Shown: positions 31,701 through 40,729 of the stretch, piece after piece
Position numbering within the stretch: the stretch's first letter is position 1
Layout: each line of letters starts with the position of its first letter
Origin: Pyrocephalus nanus
Lineage: Eukaryota > Chordata > Aves > Passeriformes > Tyrannidae
Length of the DNA stretch: 64,000 nt
Assembly: GCA_038380795.1 (NCBI GenBank)
Contig: CM076259.1
Coordinates: forward strand, 100,613,739-100,677,738
Direction of reading: 5' to 3'
Notes under the pieces: generated by a model
Databases searched by the model: none
What the model was told of the DNA's origin: nothing
The model's input: only the letters and a program-made list of their open reading frames with translations
Made by a program: the position numbers and the translations under genes

Positions 31701-34061
31701 GGAGATCCTAATAAAACACTCTTCTTTTCCTACCCAAAAATGTCTACACCAAAATCATTCTCACTTTTTCTTGTGTTGACATTATCTCAAATAGTTTGAC
31801 TCCTTATCCTGTAATATTTAATTATACAACTACTTGTTGTTGTGACTGAAGCCCTTTCCTGATCCAGTGCACAAATAAATGTTTCCTGAGGATCATTCAG
31901 GGTTCAGGGATGAAAGGAGCTGCTAGCCTTGTTTGTGCAGATATTGGAAGAGGCCTGGGGGCAACAGAGGTTGGGATCAGAGTTCTGCCCTGGGGAACTG
32001 CCTTCCACCTGCTTGGGCCTGCCCATCAGGATCTTTCCTAACTAGCAGCAGGCTTTCTGGAAGGTAATTTGTGTATTTTTTTAGAGCTTTAGATATATTC
32101 CAAATGCTAAATCATTACACAAAAAGGGCTTTTAGAACCTGTACAGTGAAAGCTGGTGACTTCAGCTTTTCTAACCCATCTCACAGGGATGCTGTGAAGG
32201 TAAATTGCTCTAGAGTCTCTTACTGTAATGAATCCCACATTTCCACATGAGGATACTACTAATTGTTTTCAGAGCAGATTTGTCTGTTGCACTGTAGGGT
32301 TGGCCCAGACAAGTGCAAGAGTACAAACTGTCTTGTGGGCTAAGTGAAGCTGAGGTGCCAGAGTTAATCAAAGCATAATGCTGGAAACAAATGTAAGCCA
32401 GAAAGGCTTTTTTCTTTTTTTTTTTTTTTTTTTGTAAAACTAAATGTTCAGAAGAAAATCATATCTAAGTTGATGTGGATGAGCTGTCATAAATGAATGG
32501 CCCATCTCGGAATGCATGAGCTGCTGTCCAGCATAAACCTTCCACTGCACTGACTTTGTGTTTCCATCCCCTCAGGTCAGCTGTAACTATGAGCCTCACC
32601 TGCGAGGAAATGTCTATGTCCAGTACCAGTCGTAAGTACTCACAGTCGTCCTCGGTGCTAGAACTGAACTCCAGAGCTGAGTAATGAATGAGAAGTGTTT
32701 GTATAAACCCATGCAATTCATTCTCATACTGTAATGGGAGGCCAGAATTGGTAAGCGATGTCTGAACTGATGGTGTGATGGTAATGCTGTGTGTTGTTTT
32801 CACTTTTTAAAGGGAGAAGGACTGTCAGGCAGCCCTGGCCCTGTTCAGTGGACGATGGTACGCAGGCAGACAGCTTCACTGTGAATTCTGTCCTGTGACG
32901 AGGTGGAAAACTGCTATTTGTGGTGAGTCATGTAAACACTTGAAAAAGAGAACAAGTGTTACTCAAAGAGTACTAATGGAAGTGAAAAAGAAGGATTAGT
33001 CTGCACCTTTCAGATCTGCCTAATGTTGTAGTTCATTTCTGTTTGGAAGACAAATGTGCTAACTTGTGTAGATCTAGGAAAGAAAGGGAATATTATACCA
33101 TGGGATGTAAATGCCTGAATTGTTTTAGTGGATTTACCTTGGACTGGAAAAGAAGGTTTGGATTCTAGCTTTGGAAATAATAATCTTAAAATGAAACTAC
33201 AGGAAGTACTACTTCGTCTCTCAAAAAGCAACAGCAGTTTCTGAATTATCAACAGTACTTAGCAGTAGCTATCACATTTAACATCCAGATTTACACTCTT
33301 AGATTAAGATAAATGAAATTTAATGAAATGAAAAATGAAATTTGTTTTAAGGTAAAACCAAACCTTCAAAGCTGTTAAAAAGTTAATTCCAAGAAAAGTA
33401 CACAGGGAAAACTAAAATTAATCTTGTGTGAATTAAATTGATAGGTGGTCAGAGGCATGTTTTTCTGTTTGGAGAAGTGAAATTCAGTTTATTAAGTTTC
33501 TTCCCAGTAGGTACATAATGAAGAAAGAGATTTAATAGATGATCTGGTTCATAAAAAATCAAACCCTACTCTGTTGCAGGCTTATTTGAAAGGCAGAAGT
33601 GTCCAAGAGGGAAACACTGCAACTTTCTTCACGTATTCAAAAACCCAAACAATGAGTTCTGGGAGGCCAACAGAGACATACGTATTTCTCCTGAACGGAC
33701 TAATCAGTTGTCTAAAAACTCTGAAAGGAGAAACAGATCAAGCCATCGTGATGACTATTACAGCCGGTCCAGGAGAAGGGGCAGCCCGAGCCCAGATCAT
33801 TCTTACCGGAGAAATGGAGAATCCGAGAGAAAAAAGAACCGCCGCAAAAGCAAGAGGCGGCACCGATCGGGGCGGTCAAGGAGCCGGGAGAGGAGGAGGT
33901 CTCACAGCAGGGGCAGGAAGAGGAGAGGCCGCAGTCGCAGCAGAAGTCACAGTCGAACTCGCAGTCGCAGCAGAAGCCGGAGTTCCTCTCGATCCAGGAG
34001 CAGGGGTAAAAAGAGATCAAGCAGCAGAGGAAAAAATAGTGAAACTCCCAAAACAAAGTGA
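19733..34061 (+). CDS. ZRSR2: ZRSR2, U2AF35-related splicing factor of the minor spliceosome (complete, 11 coding exons)
   Basis: Recognises the 3' splice site of U12-type introns within the U11/U12 di-snRNP pathway, in the nucleus. Join, plus strand: 19733-19779, 21776-21855, 21988-22084, 22381-22489, 22810-22896, 25108-25146, 27237-27352, 30132-30345, 32576-32631, 32813-32922, 33580-34061; 1437 bases, 478 residues plus stop (human 482 by my recollection). Domains: Lys/Glu-rich coiled coil about 17-153; CCCH finger C178-x8-C187-x5-C193-x3-H197; U2AF-homology RRM about 198-310 with an RWY motif (296-298) at the ligand-binding site; second finger C318-x7-C326-x5-C332-x3-H336; RS-rich tail about 364-478. 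Every junction keeps frame and uses GT-AG. The start ATG has a strong context (AAG before, G after). No pseudogene lesion is visible. Confidence 0.97.
19780..21775 (+). other. ZRSR2 intron 1
   Basis: 2.0 kb. The first 580 bases continue the CpG island and include a dense G-run cluster at 19957-19995. The remainder is ordinary sequence with no repeat I can name. Confidence 0.85.
19957..19995 (+). promoter_or_regulatory. Predicted G-quadruplex cluster in ZRSR2 intron 1
   Basis: Seven consecutive runs of three or more G (GGGG, GGGGGG, GGGG, GGGGGG, GGGG, GGG and an initial GGG-containing run) separated by one to four bases on the coding strand, about 220 bases after the start codon. Fits the G3+N1-7 pattern several times over. 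Formation in DNA or in the nascent RNA is inferred. Confidence 0.6.
21776..21855 (+). CDS. ZRSR2: ZRSR2 coding exon 2
   Basis: Between acceptor TCTTCAG and donor G|GTAACT; encodes residues 16-42 with [20 protein letters not shown] and AKLRDS, very close to human ZRSR2 ([20 protein letters not shown]). A strongly basic segment. Confidence 0.96.
21988..22084 (+). CDS. ZRSR2: ZRSR2 coding exon 3 (acidic stretch)
   Basis: Between acceptor TTCTCAG and donor AG|GTGAAG; residues 43-75. It is dominated by Glu/Lys runs ([20 protein letters not shown]) encoded by a nearly pure purine tract. This is the least conserved part of the family, and the repeat-like codons make it prone to length change. Confidence 0.92.
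22381..22489 (+). CDS. ZRSR2: ZRSR2 coding exon 4
   Basis: Between acceptor TTGGTAG and donor GAG|GTGATG; residues 75-111, with [18 protein letters not shown] followed by [16 protein letters not shown], matching the mammalian coiled coil. Confidence 0.96.
22810..22896 (+). CDS. ZRSR2: ZRSR2 coding exon 5
   Basis: Between acceptor CATAAAG and donor GAG|GTGATT; residues 112-140, [20 protein letters not shown] and KQQEKKERE, continuing the coiled coil. Phase 0 at both ends. The acceptor has no strong pyrimidine tract next to the AG (ATCATAAAG). Confidence 0.95.
22897..25107 (+). other. ZRSR2 intron 5
   Basis: 2.2 kb. T/G-rich low-complexity stretch at about 24240-24330 (GTTTGTTTGTT type). No other feature. 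Confidence 0.8.
25108..25146 (+). CDS. ZRSR2: ZRSR2 coding exon 6 (39-base micro-exon)
   Basis: Between acceptor TTTATAG and donor CAG|GTATGC; 13 codons, [13 protein letters not shown] (residues 141-153), matching human EALQKMLDQAENE. Phase 0 on both sides, so skipping it would keep the frame. Confidence 0.93.
25147..27236 (+). other. ZRSR2 intron 6
   Basis: 2.1 kb. The right third is occupied by a solo ERVL-type LTR (26472-27052) in the sense orientation. The rest shows nothing identifiable. Confidence 0.85.
26472..27052 (+). mobile_element. Solo LTR of an avian ERVL-type endogenous retrovirus
   Basis: A 581-base element starting TGTGCTGGTTTTGGCTAG and ending GGGGCTAAACCACGACA, the TG...CA ends and terminal motifs I know from avian ERVL-class LTRs. 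Internally it has GACCAAAGGGATATTCCAGA, then CCATATGACATCATGCTCAG, a TATA box TATATAAA at 26739-26746, and a polyadenylation-type ATTAAA at 26921-26926 before CTGTCTTTATCTCAAC. No viral coding sequence is present. The flanks (CCAGT before, CAGAT after) do not give a clean 5-base target duplication, so it is fairly old. It lies 184 bases upstream of ZRSR2 exon 7. Confidence 0.85.
27237..27352 (+). CDS. ZRSR2: ZRSR2 coding exon 7 (start of first CCCH finger)
   Basis: Between acceptor TTTTCACAG and donor AG|GTAATC; residues 154-191. Carries [10 protein letters not shown] and [14 protein letters not shown], the first two cysteines (C178, C187) of the zinc finger; the rest of the finger is in exon 8. 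Confidence 0.97.
27353..30131 (+). other. ZRSR2 intron 7
   Basis: 2.8 kb with T-rich runs at about 28194-28232 and 29609-29629. No exon-like or repeat-family sequence recognised. Confidence 0.8.
30132..30345 (+). CDS. ZRSR2: ZRSR2 coding exon 8 (end of finger 1, first half of the UHM)
   Basis: Between acceptor TCTCCAG and donor AAG|GTACGC; residues 192-263. Starts [17 protein letters not shown], completing finger 1 (C193, H197), then [20 protein letters not shown] and [19 protein letters not shown] of the U2AF-homology RRM. Confidence 0.97.
30346..32575 (+). other. ZRSR2 intron 8
   Basis: 2.2 kb with a poly(T) run at about 32411-32433. I see nothing else. Confidence 0.8.
32576..32631 (+). 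CDS. ZRSR2: ZRSR2 coding exon 9 (UHM)
   Basis: Between acceptor CCCCTCAG and donor TC|GTAAGT; residues 264-281 plus two bases, [18 protein letters not shown], a central RRM strand (RNP1-like). Confidence 0.96.
32632..33579 (+). other. ZRSR2 introns 9 and 10
   Basis: Introns of 181 and 657 bases flanking exon 10. No additional features. Confidence 0.85.
32813..32922 (+). CDS. ZRSR2: ZRSR2 coding exon 10 (end of UHM, first Cys of finger 2)
   Basis: Between acceptor TTTTTAAAG and donor G|GTGAGT; residues 282-318. Contains [17 protein letters not shown] with the R-W-Y motif at the UHM ligand site, then [11 protein letters not shown] ending at C318. Confidence 0.97.
33580..34061 (+). CDS. ZRSR2: ZRSR2 coding exon 11 (finger 2 and RS domain) with stop codon
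   Basis: Starts after acceptor CTGTTGCAG. Encodes [19 protein letters not shown] (finger 2: C326, C332, H336), [40 protein letters not shown], and a tail dense in Arg/Ser dipeptides, ending ETPKTK-stop at 34059-34061. RS-rich codons leave the other plus frame open as well, which is a shadow. Confidence 0.97.
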
Positions 34062-34149
34062 GAGTTACTTTTAGAAATCAGTAATTGATCAAAAATAGAT
34101 CTGACAGAGAAATCTTTACAATAGGGCACCAGATATATTTTGAGTTTCA

Positions 34150-34155
34150 AATAAA
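34150..34155 (+). terminator. Polyadenylation signal AATAAA (ZRSR2, proximal)
   Basis: AATAAAGTGTTGTTG: canonical hexamer with a GU-rich stretch just after it, 89 bases beyond the stop. Confidence 0.7.
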
Positions 34156-34185
34156 GTGTTGTTGCACATTAAAATGTTTCTTCCT

Positions 34186-34191
34186 AATAAA
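34186..34191 (+). terminator. Polyadenylation signal AATAAA (ZRSR2, second)
   Basis: Second hexamer 36 bases further, followed by TTATTGTGTGCT. Either or both may be used. Confidence 0.6.
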
Positions 34192-34210
34192 GGAACCTAG
34201 TTTATTGTGT

Positions 34211-37200
34211 GCTAAGCTTCAGAGAATTAAGTTTTAAGTCCTATAGAAGGTGTGAACGTCAAGTACTCTAGCTACTCTGTCCCTCCGAACTGCTGCAACA
34301 CCTGGATACACACCGAGTACAAATAGAGAAGTAAAGCCTCTTTGGTATATGCTTATTTCTGTTATGTGTGTGTTAAGTGTTTCCTGTCCCTGTAGGGAGT
34401 TAGTACAGAACAGCCAGTGTGCAGTAAATTCACACCCTTGCACACTGCAGACCAAGGTCTGTGTAGACACTGCCGTTTGTACTTTTTCATCTGTTTATGG
34501 GAAATCTCTTTCTAGACAAAGTAAATATAATCGTATTATGAGTTTGAGTAAAGGGATCTCAAAGACATCACTGTTGATTGTACAGTACTTGCCCAGTAGG
34601 AGCTTTATGGTCATGAGTGTTGGATTTTTCTCTCTCCCCTGACTTGAGCTGCTGAGCTAATTGCCTGTAGGGATTGCAGTAGACTAAAACCGAGGAGGAA
34701 GTACACAGAGAAACAATCGATTTATTCAGTACCTTAATCCCCAAGTAAGAGCTGAGAACATGCAACTGTAATCCTCCAGCGAGGATAGAAAATACTTCAC
34801 ATACTTCTTGGCTGCACCCCACTTGTAGGTGAAAACGACTTGCCTAACCTGTGCTGGAGGGGTGGAAGTGTCCCATCTGGGAACTAAAGATGCAAATGGG
34901 ATTGTGAAGGCTCAATCGAGATAGTTGCACAGTGGCTGAAGAAACTGAACGTTTTATACCTGAAAGAATACTTTGTTTTTGGGAGAGGAGGACTTGACTT
35001 TTTATGGTTTTTTTAGGTTTATTTTACAAACAGTTTTAGGCACCCTACTTGCCTCACTTTCCTACAGCCAAGGTAGAGAGTAGGGTACATAAAAATGAAG
35101 TTAAAGGGACAAAACCTTTTGGGAATGACAGCTGTATTAGTAAAGTACCTGCAGTTAGATAAATCCTTACAAATATTTTTTCACTTTTAAACGAAAGATT
35201 TGTGCTGTTAGATGGACTGTTCTTCATACAGCTTAACTTCAGGTATTTAACTTGGGCACCTCAGATGCTTGGAGAGACCAGTTTGTGGGGCTGAAGGTGC
35301 AGGTCTGCAGAGATACCTCCCTCTCTTTAGCCTCTCCCAAGAACTTGTGCTCCTGCCCTTAGAATGCAGATCAGACCCCACGAGTTAGAAGCCTGAAGTA
35401 GGCGTGAAGTGCTCCCAAATAGGAATTCATTAAGACTCCAATGATGTAACATGAACTACCATAGAAAATCTGGATTATCCAAACTTTACCAATAGCATTT
35501 CTCACAGCAAGAACGTTTTTTTCCCTCCCCGGATAGTTAAGAGTGAGTGAACATTGCTTCTGGATACAGTATATATATATATTTTTGCTTTTCCAAATGC
35601 ATACTGCACCTAGCATGCTAATTATACATTTTTCCTTCTTTCTTCATGTGTAACTGTTGACCAATATGGAGTAATACAACAAAAGTGCTATGTATTGATG
35701 TTCAGTTCAAACCCAATTTTCACTACATACTGTCATAACTGTAGGCAGAGCTGTAGCTTAGTTAATTTGAGTAAATGTTTTAGTTATTAACAGATGTAGG
35801 ACTTGTAATTTAATAGCATAACTTTTAAAATAATAACTTTGAAAGGCGTATTTCAAAGGATAGACAGCACTAATTTTAAATTCCATTTGAGAAATTTGTG
35901 ACCGCCATAGATTTCTCAGAACATACCTTTTTCTGACTGCACCTTACAGACAGATTTTCCCTGAGGTTTCTGTTTTTCTGTAGATGCTCAATTGTCTCAG
36001 TAGTCACTTGTGCAGCACGTGGCAAACTCTGGTTCAGTTCCCTGGAGCAGAACTGAACTGGCATTTCCTGCGTGCAGAGATGCCACCAGCAGGCTGGAAT
36101 CTTTCTTTCCCTGGGGCTGCCTTTCTTCCCACAGCTCGTGCTGCTGACCCAGCCTGCTGGCCAAGGCTCTCCAGTGGGAGAGCTGCCTTGGGCCATCTGC
36201 AGACGCTGCGCATCCCGTGTCATGCGGCTGGGCTGTGGCGGAGCATTATCCCAGCAAAATCAATTATCGAGCTCAAGGAGTGCTGGAGTGGTTGGTGAGA
36301 ATCTGTGACCCGTTGGGTGAAATAAACAAACCAGGCCTCTGTGGGATTAGAAGCTAAGTACAAACTCTCACCCATGTGAGAATTCCACAGGTAATTAGGC
36401 TCCTTGTCCCTACAGTTTCATAACGGCATCTGGGAAGCTGAGTGGCTGTATTTTTCTTTTTAAAAAAAAGGTTCTTGTAATTGAAAAAAAAAAAAAAAAG
36501 GCTTGCTCAGAGATGCATGTAAAATTTAAAAATACTTTATTTCTGCTACTACAGTGGCTGAAGTTTCAGCTTGTTTTTGTTGAGGTCTGGACTCAACCAT
36601 GCTGGCTGTACCTGTGCAGTGTAGGACCGGCAGCTGTGATTACCATTCACTTTCACCTGCAGTCTGTTTATTACACATAAAAATTTGAGTGCTGTAGATC
36701 TGACATTTAGCTTGCATTTGTCAGCATGAAACCTGGGGTCCAACCAGTTTTCTAACTTCACATTTTTCAGTATTATTTCTCTACTTCATAACCTTAAGTA
36801 GTGTTATATGCATGGTTTTGTGTTTCTTTATTATTAGCTGAGTGAGCTATTTATTCTGGAGAGACAAAGAGACTAGAAGTTTTTTTATATTAAGCTTAAT
36901 TCTTTTCTTTCCCAAAGGGGAAAAGCCCTAGAAAAACACAGGAAGGATTTAAATTTGCAACAAATAGCCTGTTTCCACTATGTGTTATTCTGCATATTCC
37001 ACAGAAAAGGACCTTATAAAGTGAACTAATATTGCTCAAGTTTTGATTTGGTTTTTTAATGACTGCTTAAAAGCAGCAGCTTTCAAAATATTTTTTTCAC
37101 TTGTGAATTCTGCAGGGATCACAGAGGTACTTTGGCGTGGTTCTGATAGCAGGGTTTACACAGAGATTGAGGGTGCCAGGGCCTGCCAGACACCCTGATT

Positions 37201-40200
37201 CAGTCAGGATGGGGAGCAAGCTCTGCTCCTGCCCATCTGTGGGAGGAGGAACAGCCCCTCCGGGCAGCAAGGCTGCCTTGTTCCAGCAGCACCAGGGCAA
37301 CAGTGGCCGCGTGGTGGGAATTCCTATAGGCACAGGCACTGTTGCTGCCCGGCAGAATTAAGGCATCAGGTAACTGGGCTTGCCCCCTCAAAGCAGTGCC
37401 TTTCCTCCAGCTGTAGCTGTGGCCCCCTCTGTGGGATTTCATTCCCTGCCTGCCTGTCCAGAGTAGCAAACCCCCATGACGAGGTGTGGAGGGGTAGCAC
37501 GTGTCTGTGTGCTGAATGCATGGCATTTCTTATGGAAGGGGAACAAGCACACCCGGAAAGGCCTTCCCTCTCTGGCCCCTTCTTTTGTGTACATTGGGCA
37601 CATTGTCCAAAATGCATCCCAAGGGACTCCTCTCCCAGCTTTATGCCCTGTGGTGGCAGCATGGCTGTCTTGGATCTGGTTTTGTGTTAGCACGTTCAGT
37701 GTATCAGAAACTGCTCTCAAGTGTACCAGTGACATTCATGTGTGCTAAATAACTTGGTTTTTTTCTAAAGACATGCAAGAGCCTGCTCAAAGATGCTGTT
37801 GCTTCCTGTCCTAGATCAACACTTCTTTCAAAACATGAAAAGTGAAAGTCTATGCTAGTTAGTAACCTAAAGACTTAATTTACTCACATCATCTGAAGAG
37901 CACAGCTCCTTTTTCTTTCACTGTAAGCTTGTTGTAATTAAAATAAACCCCAATGTATCAGCTGAATTCAGTATCCACGGTTAAAACCCAAAACCAATGA
38001 AACACTGACTGTCAAGCCATGAGACAGACTGCAAAGCAAGCTGTACAAGCATAACCCATAGCACAAGGTAAAGACTTAAGTCAGTGAAGTTGAAGACACT
38101 CAAGCCAACAATCAATTTGCCTAAACAATCCAGAAATTCCAAATGATTCTTTAGCTCCCCCCATCCCTTCCCCACAAGACAGAAAATTCAAGAAACAAAA
38201 TTTTTATATCAAATAATTTCAGAAATACCAAAAGATGGTAAGTTTTCCCCATGCTTTGCTGACATCATCAACCAGTTCTTTTAGAAAGGTGGAGAACAAA
38301 TTTGTCTGAGAAGTTTTTGTTTGAGCCCATGATTGTAAATGTTGCACTGACTTGCTCAGAATTCCATGAAAGGAATTGAATATTCAGTCTGTATTTTCCA
38401 GAACTCTCTCTGAACATGTGGTTTCTTTTAATTTTCAAATGAAGTGGTACTACCCCATCAATTTAACATCCACTTTAATAAATTTCATGTTTAATGTGGT
38501 AAGCCTTCCAAAAAATTGCTAATTTATTTCTTTCTGTACAATTTAAGTGGATGTAAATAACTAATCTTGGACACAGTATACTCAACATTTTTTAATGAAG
38601 TGCTCAAGAACAGGTTAAGCACTGTAATAAAATTTCCCTTTTTTTTTTTTAAGCTAGCACTGAGTAGCCTCTTCTTTCCTCTGCAAATACCAGCACTAAT
38701 TACATATAAACACACAGCAATGGTGTAAAAATGGACATTTATTACAACTAAACCAATGTGACAGACAGAGGTCAAACAGTTTGTCACAATCACAACAAAG
38801 CTTAATTCAGCCAAGCACGTACAAGTGACAGTGTAAACTTTAAAAACATATTTAATACATACAAAATTGTTTCTGGTTTGAAGTGGTAAAATTACCTTAA
38901 TTTAAGTCAATCTCACACACCAGGTCATTCCACTGCAATTTCACCCTCCTCTGTTCCTTCTCACTGTGCACCGGAGAAATGCTCTGGGAAAAAACGTTCT
39001 CCAGCAATCTGGAACCTCTGAGAGTAAATCCCAGAATGGGCATAAGTAGACAACTTCTAATGCCCCAAGTTCATGGGCACTACCCTGGGACTGCCCCAGG
39101 AGTAACATACACAGCCCTGCCCCGGCTGGCCCTTCTGTTGCCACAAGCATTTATGATGGGATCTGGATCAGGGGCCTTGGAAGTGGCAACATTGCACTTT
39201 TCCTGTTGGGTGCCACTTAACCATGATCCCATCGAGCTCACAGCCCAGCTCTCCAGCTGGCCACGGAAGTGCTGCTGCCATCAACACTGCCAGAGCCAAG
39301 CTTTGTGAAACCATGGCACTACGTGCCAGAGCCAAGCTTTGTGAAAACATGAACAAGCCACAACTCCTGAAGTGAGGTTCCTGGGGAGGGAGGGGGCAAT
39401 CCCACCTCCACGGGGAACATGCAGACGCACAGCAGAACTTGGCAGCTCCCAAGTGCGGCACTACCTCCTCAAAACCACACATCAGTGGAATTTCCTCAAC
39501 CAAAGCAGCTTTAGTTTATAATTACTGGTCTGCTCAAAGAGTCAAAATATTACTGGATATCAGTTTACATTTGCAATGAATATACTATACAAATCTAATA
39601 CCTAAGAGCTGTCACTGCAAATTAGTTGGTTCAACTGTACATCACGCAGGATTTCCTAAGGGATGTGTCACATTTAAGGTGTAAATCAAGAAAAGCAGTC
39701 AAATGCCATTGACACATAGTGTGGCCTTTTCTTTTTCCTACAGGTACCTATACACCAATTGAAGCATAACTATAAAACACCAATAAATACAAAGTAATTG
39801 GTAAACTTTGAAAGAAAAGAATAAAAAGTCCCTTTCATAAAACTCCTTCTTCCCCATCTTTGAAAGTATTTAATTTTCATCATGCAAATCCTTTTATTTG
39901 GTCAGAAAGCTGACCTCCTTTCCTGTGTTCATGGTCAGAGAAAGCTAATATCAGACCTAAAAACAGTTTCCTTATTTGTTTGGGGTTTCTTTCCTTCTTT
40001 CCCTTTTGAGTATAATAACTTGCACAGTTTTGCTCAAGGTAGCTACACTAAAACACACCCTCACGTCTAGTGAGCGAATCACTTTGCAGTTCTCTTGCAA
40101 AAAGCAGTTATCACCTTAACAGTTTTTACCAGTTTGATATGCAGATCCTGGCAGGATTCTTTGGTATAATGACAAATTCAGTAGTAAACAGATATTTCCA

Positions 40201-40354
40201 TTCTTTATGCAACAACTGAAATAAGCAGAATTATCACAAGTGGTGACTGAAATGTAGATGAACAAATTCTTTGGTTGCATAAACACAATTTCCACACCAT
40301 GACATTTCATGTTTGGAGTTGTCTGTGTAGTTTCTTTTCCTTTTGATATGCTAT
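34211..40354. other. Spacer between the convergent ZRSR2 and AP1S2 genes
   Basis: 6.1 kb without a gene I can support. It includes a short TA microsatellite (about 35568-35582), a poly(A) run (about 36485-36499), a GC-richer block with overlapping random ORFs (about 37100-37750), and a 36-base tandem duplication (39288-39359). Extended 3' UTRs from either gene could reach into it. Confidence 0.75.
39288..39359. repeat. 36-base tandem duplication
   Basis: Two head-to-tail copies (39288-39323, 39324-39359) sharing TGCCAGAGCCAAGCTTTGTG and diverging towards their ends. Confidence 0.85.
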
Positions 40355-40681
40355 GCTATGTCATAATAATACATTTATTTCCTGAAGTCAAGTTTCCTTA
40401 TAAAAAACAGTACACTTATCGAAGTCAAATGCAATTTTCCTATAAATACAGTGAAGGGAGACACTGAGTCAATTTAAATCTAATTTCATTTCATTATAAA
40501 TTTAGAACTTCGGTTTCTTGTTCCCTTTTCAAAAAGAAGTATTTTTTCTTGTAGGCCTGAATGAAGCAGCTTAGCAAAACAGTAATACTGACAAACAGCA
40601 TCTTACACCATTAGCTAAACATTACAATGATGGCAGTGAACATTTACAGTATGAAACACTGAGATGACATCAGCTGAAGAT
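40355..40681 (-). other. AP1S2: AP1S2 3' untranslated region (probable short form)
   Basis: From the stop codon to just past the first AATAAA on the minus strand. Longer isoforms are possible, since further hexamers occur to the left. Confidence 0.5.
40374..40379 (-). terminator. Polyadenylation signal AATAAA (AP1S2, first)
   Basis: Minus-strand context AGGAAATAAATGTATTATTA, about 305 bases after the stop codon. There is no strong GU-rich element after it, so use is uncertain. Confidence 0.5.
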
Positions 40682-40729
40682 TTATGTCAATCCGATTTCT
40701 TCAAGTACACTACGAGGGGTCTCTGCTTC
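40682..40729 (-). CDS. AP1S2: AP1S2 last coding exon
   Basis: After acceptor CTCCATAG, encodes [15 protein letters not shown] and stop TAA (40684-40682). Only 16 codons, so found by matching the known C-terminus. Joins exon 4 in phase 0. Confidence 0.96.
   Translation of the reverse strand, partial: EAETPRSVLEEIGLT

Larger units (their letters stand above)
34062..34210 (+). other. ZRSR2: ZRSR2 3' untranslated region (short form)
   Basis: Follows the stop codon and contains two AATAAA signals. A longer form cannot be excluded. Confidence 0.6.

Noticed and set aside
33574..34074. 166-codon plus-strand frame overlapping ZRSR2 exon 11
   Set aside because: Alternative frame of the RS-rich exon; repetitive AG/CG codons leave shifted frames open.
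36485..36499. Poly(A) run that could mark a processed retrogene
   Set aside because: No coding or intronless gene remnant lies upstream of the A tract on either strand.
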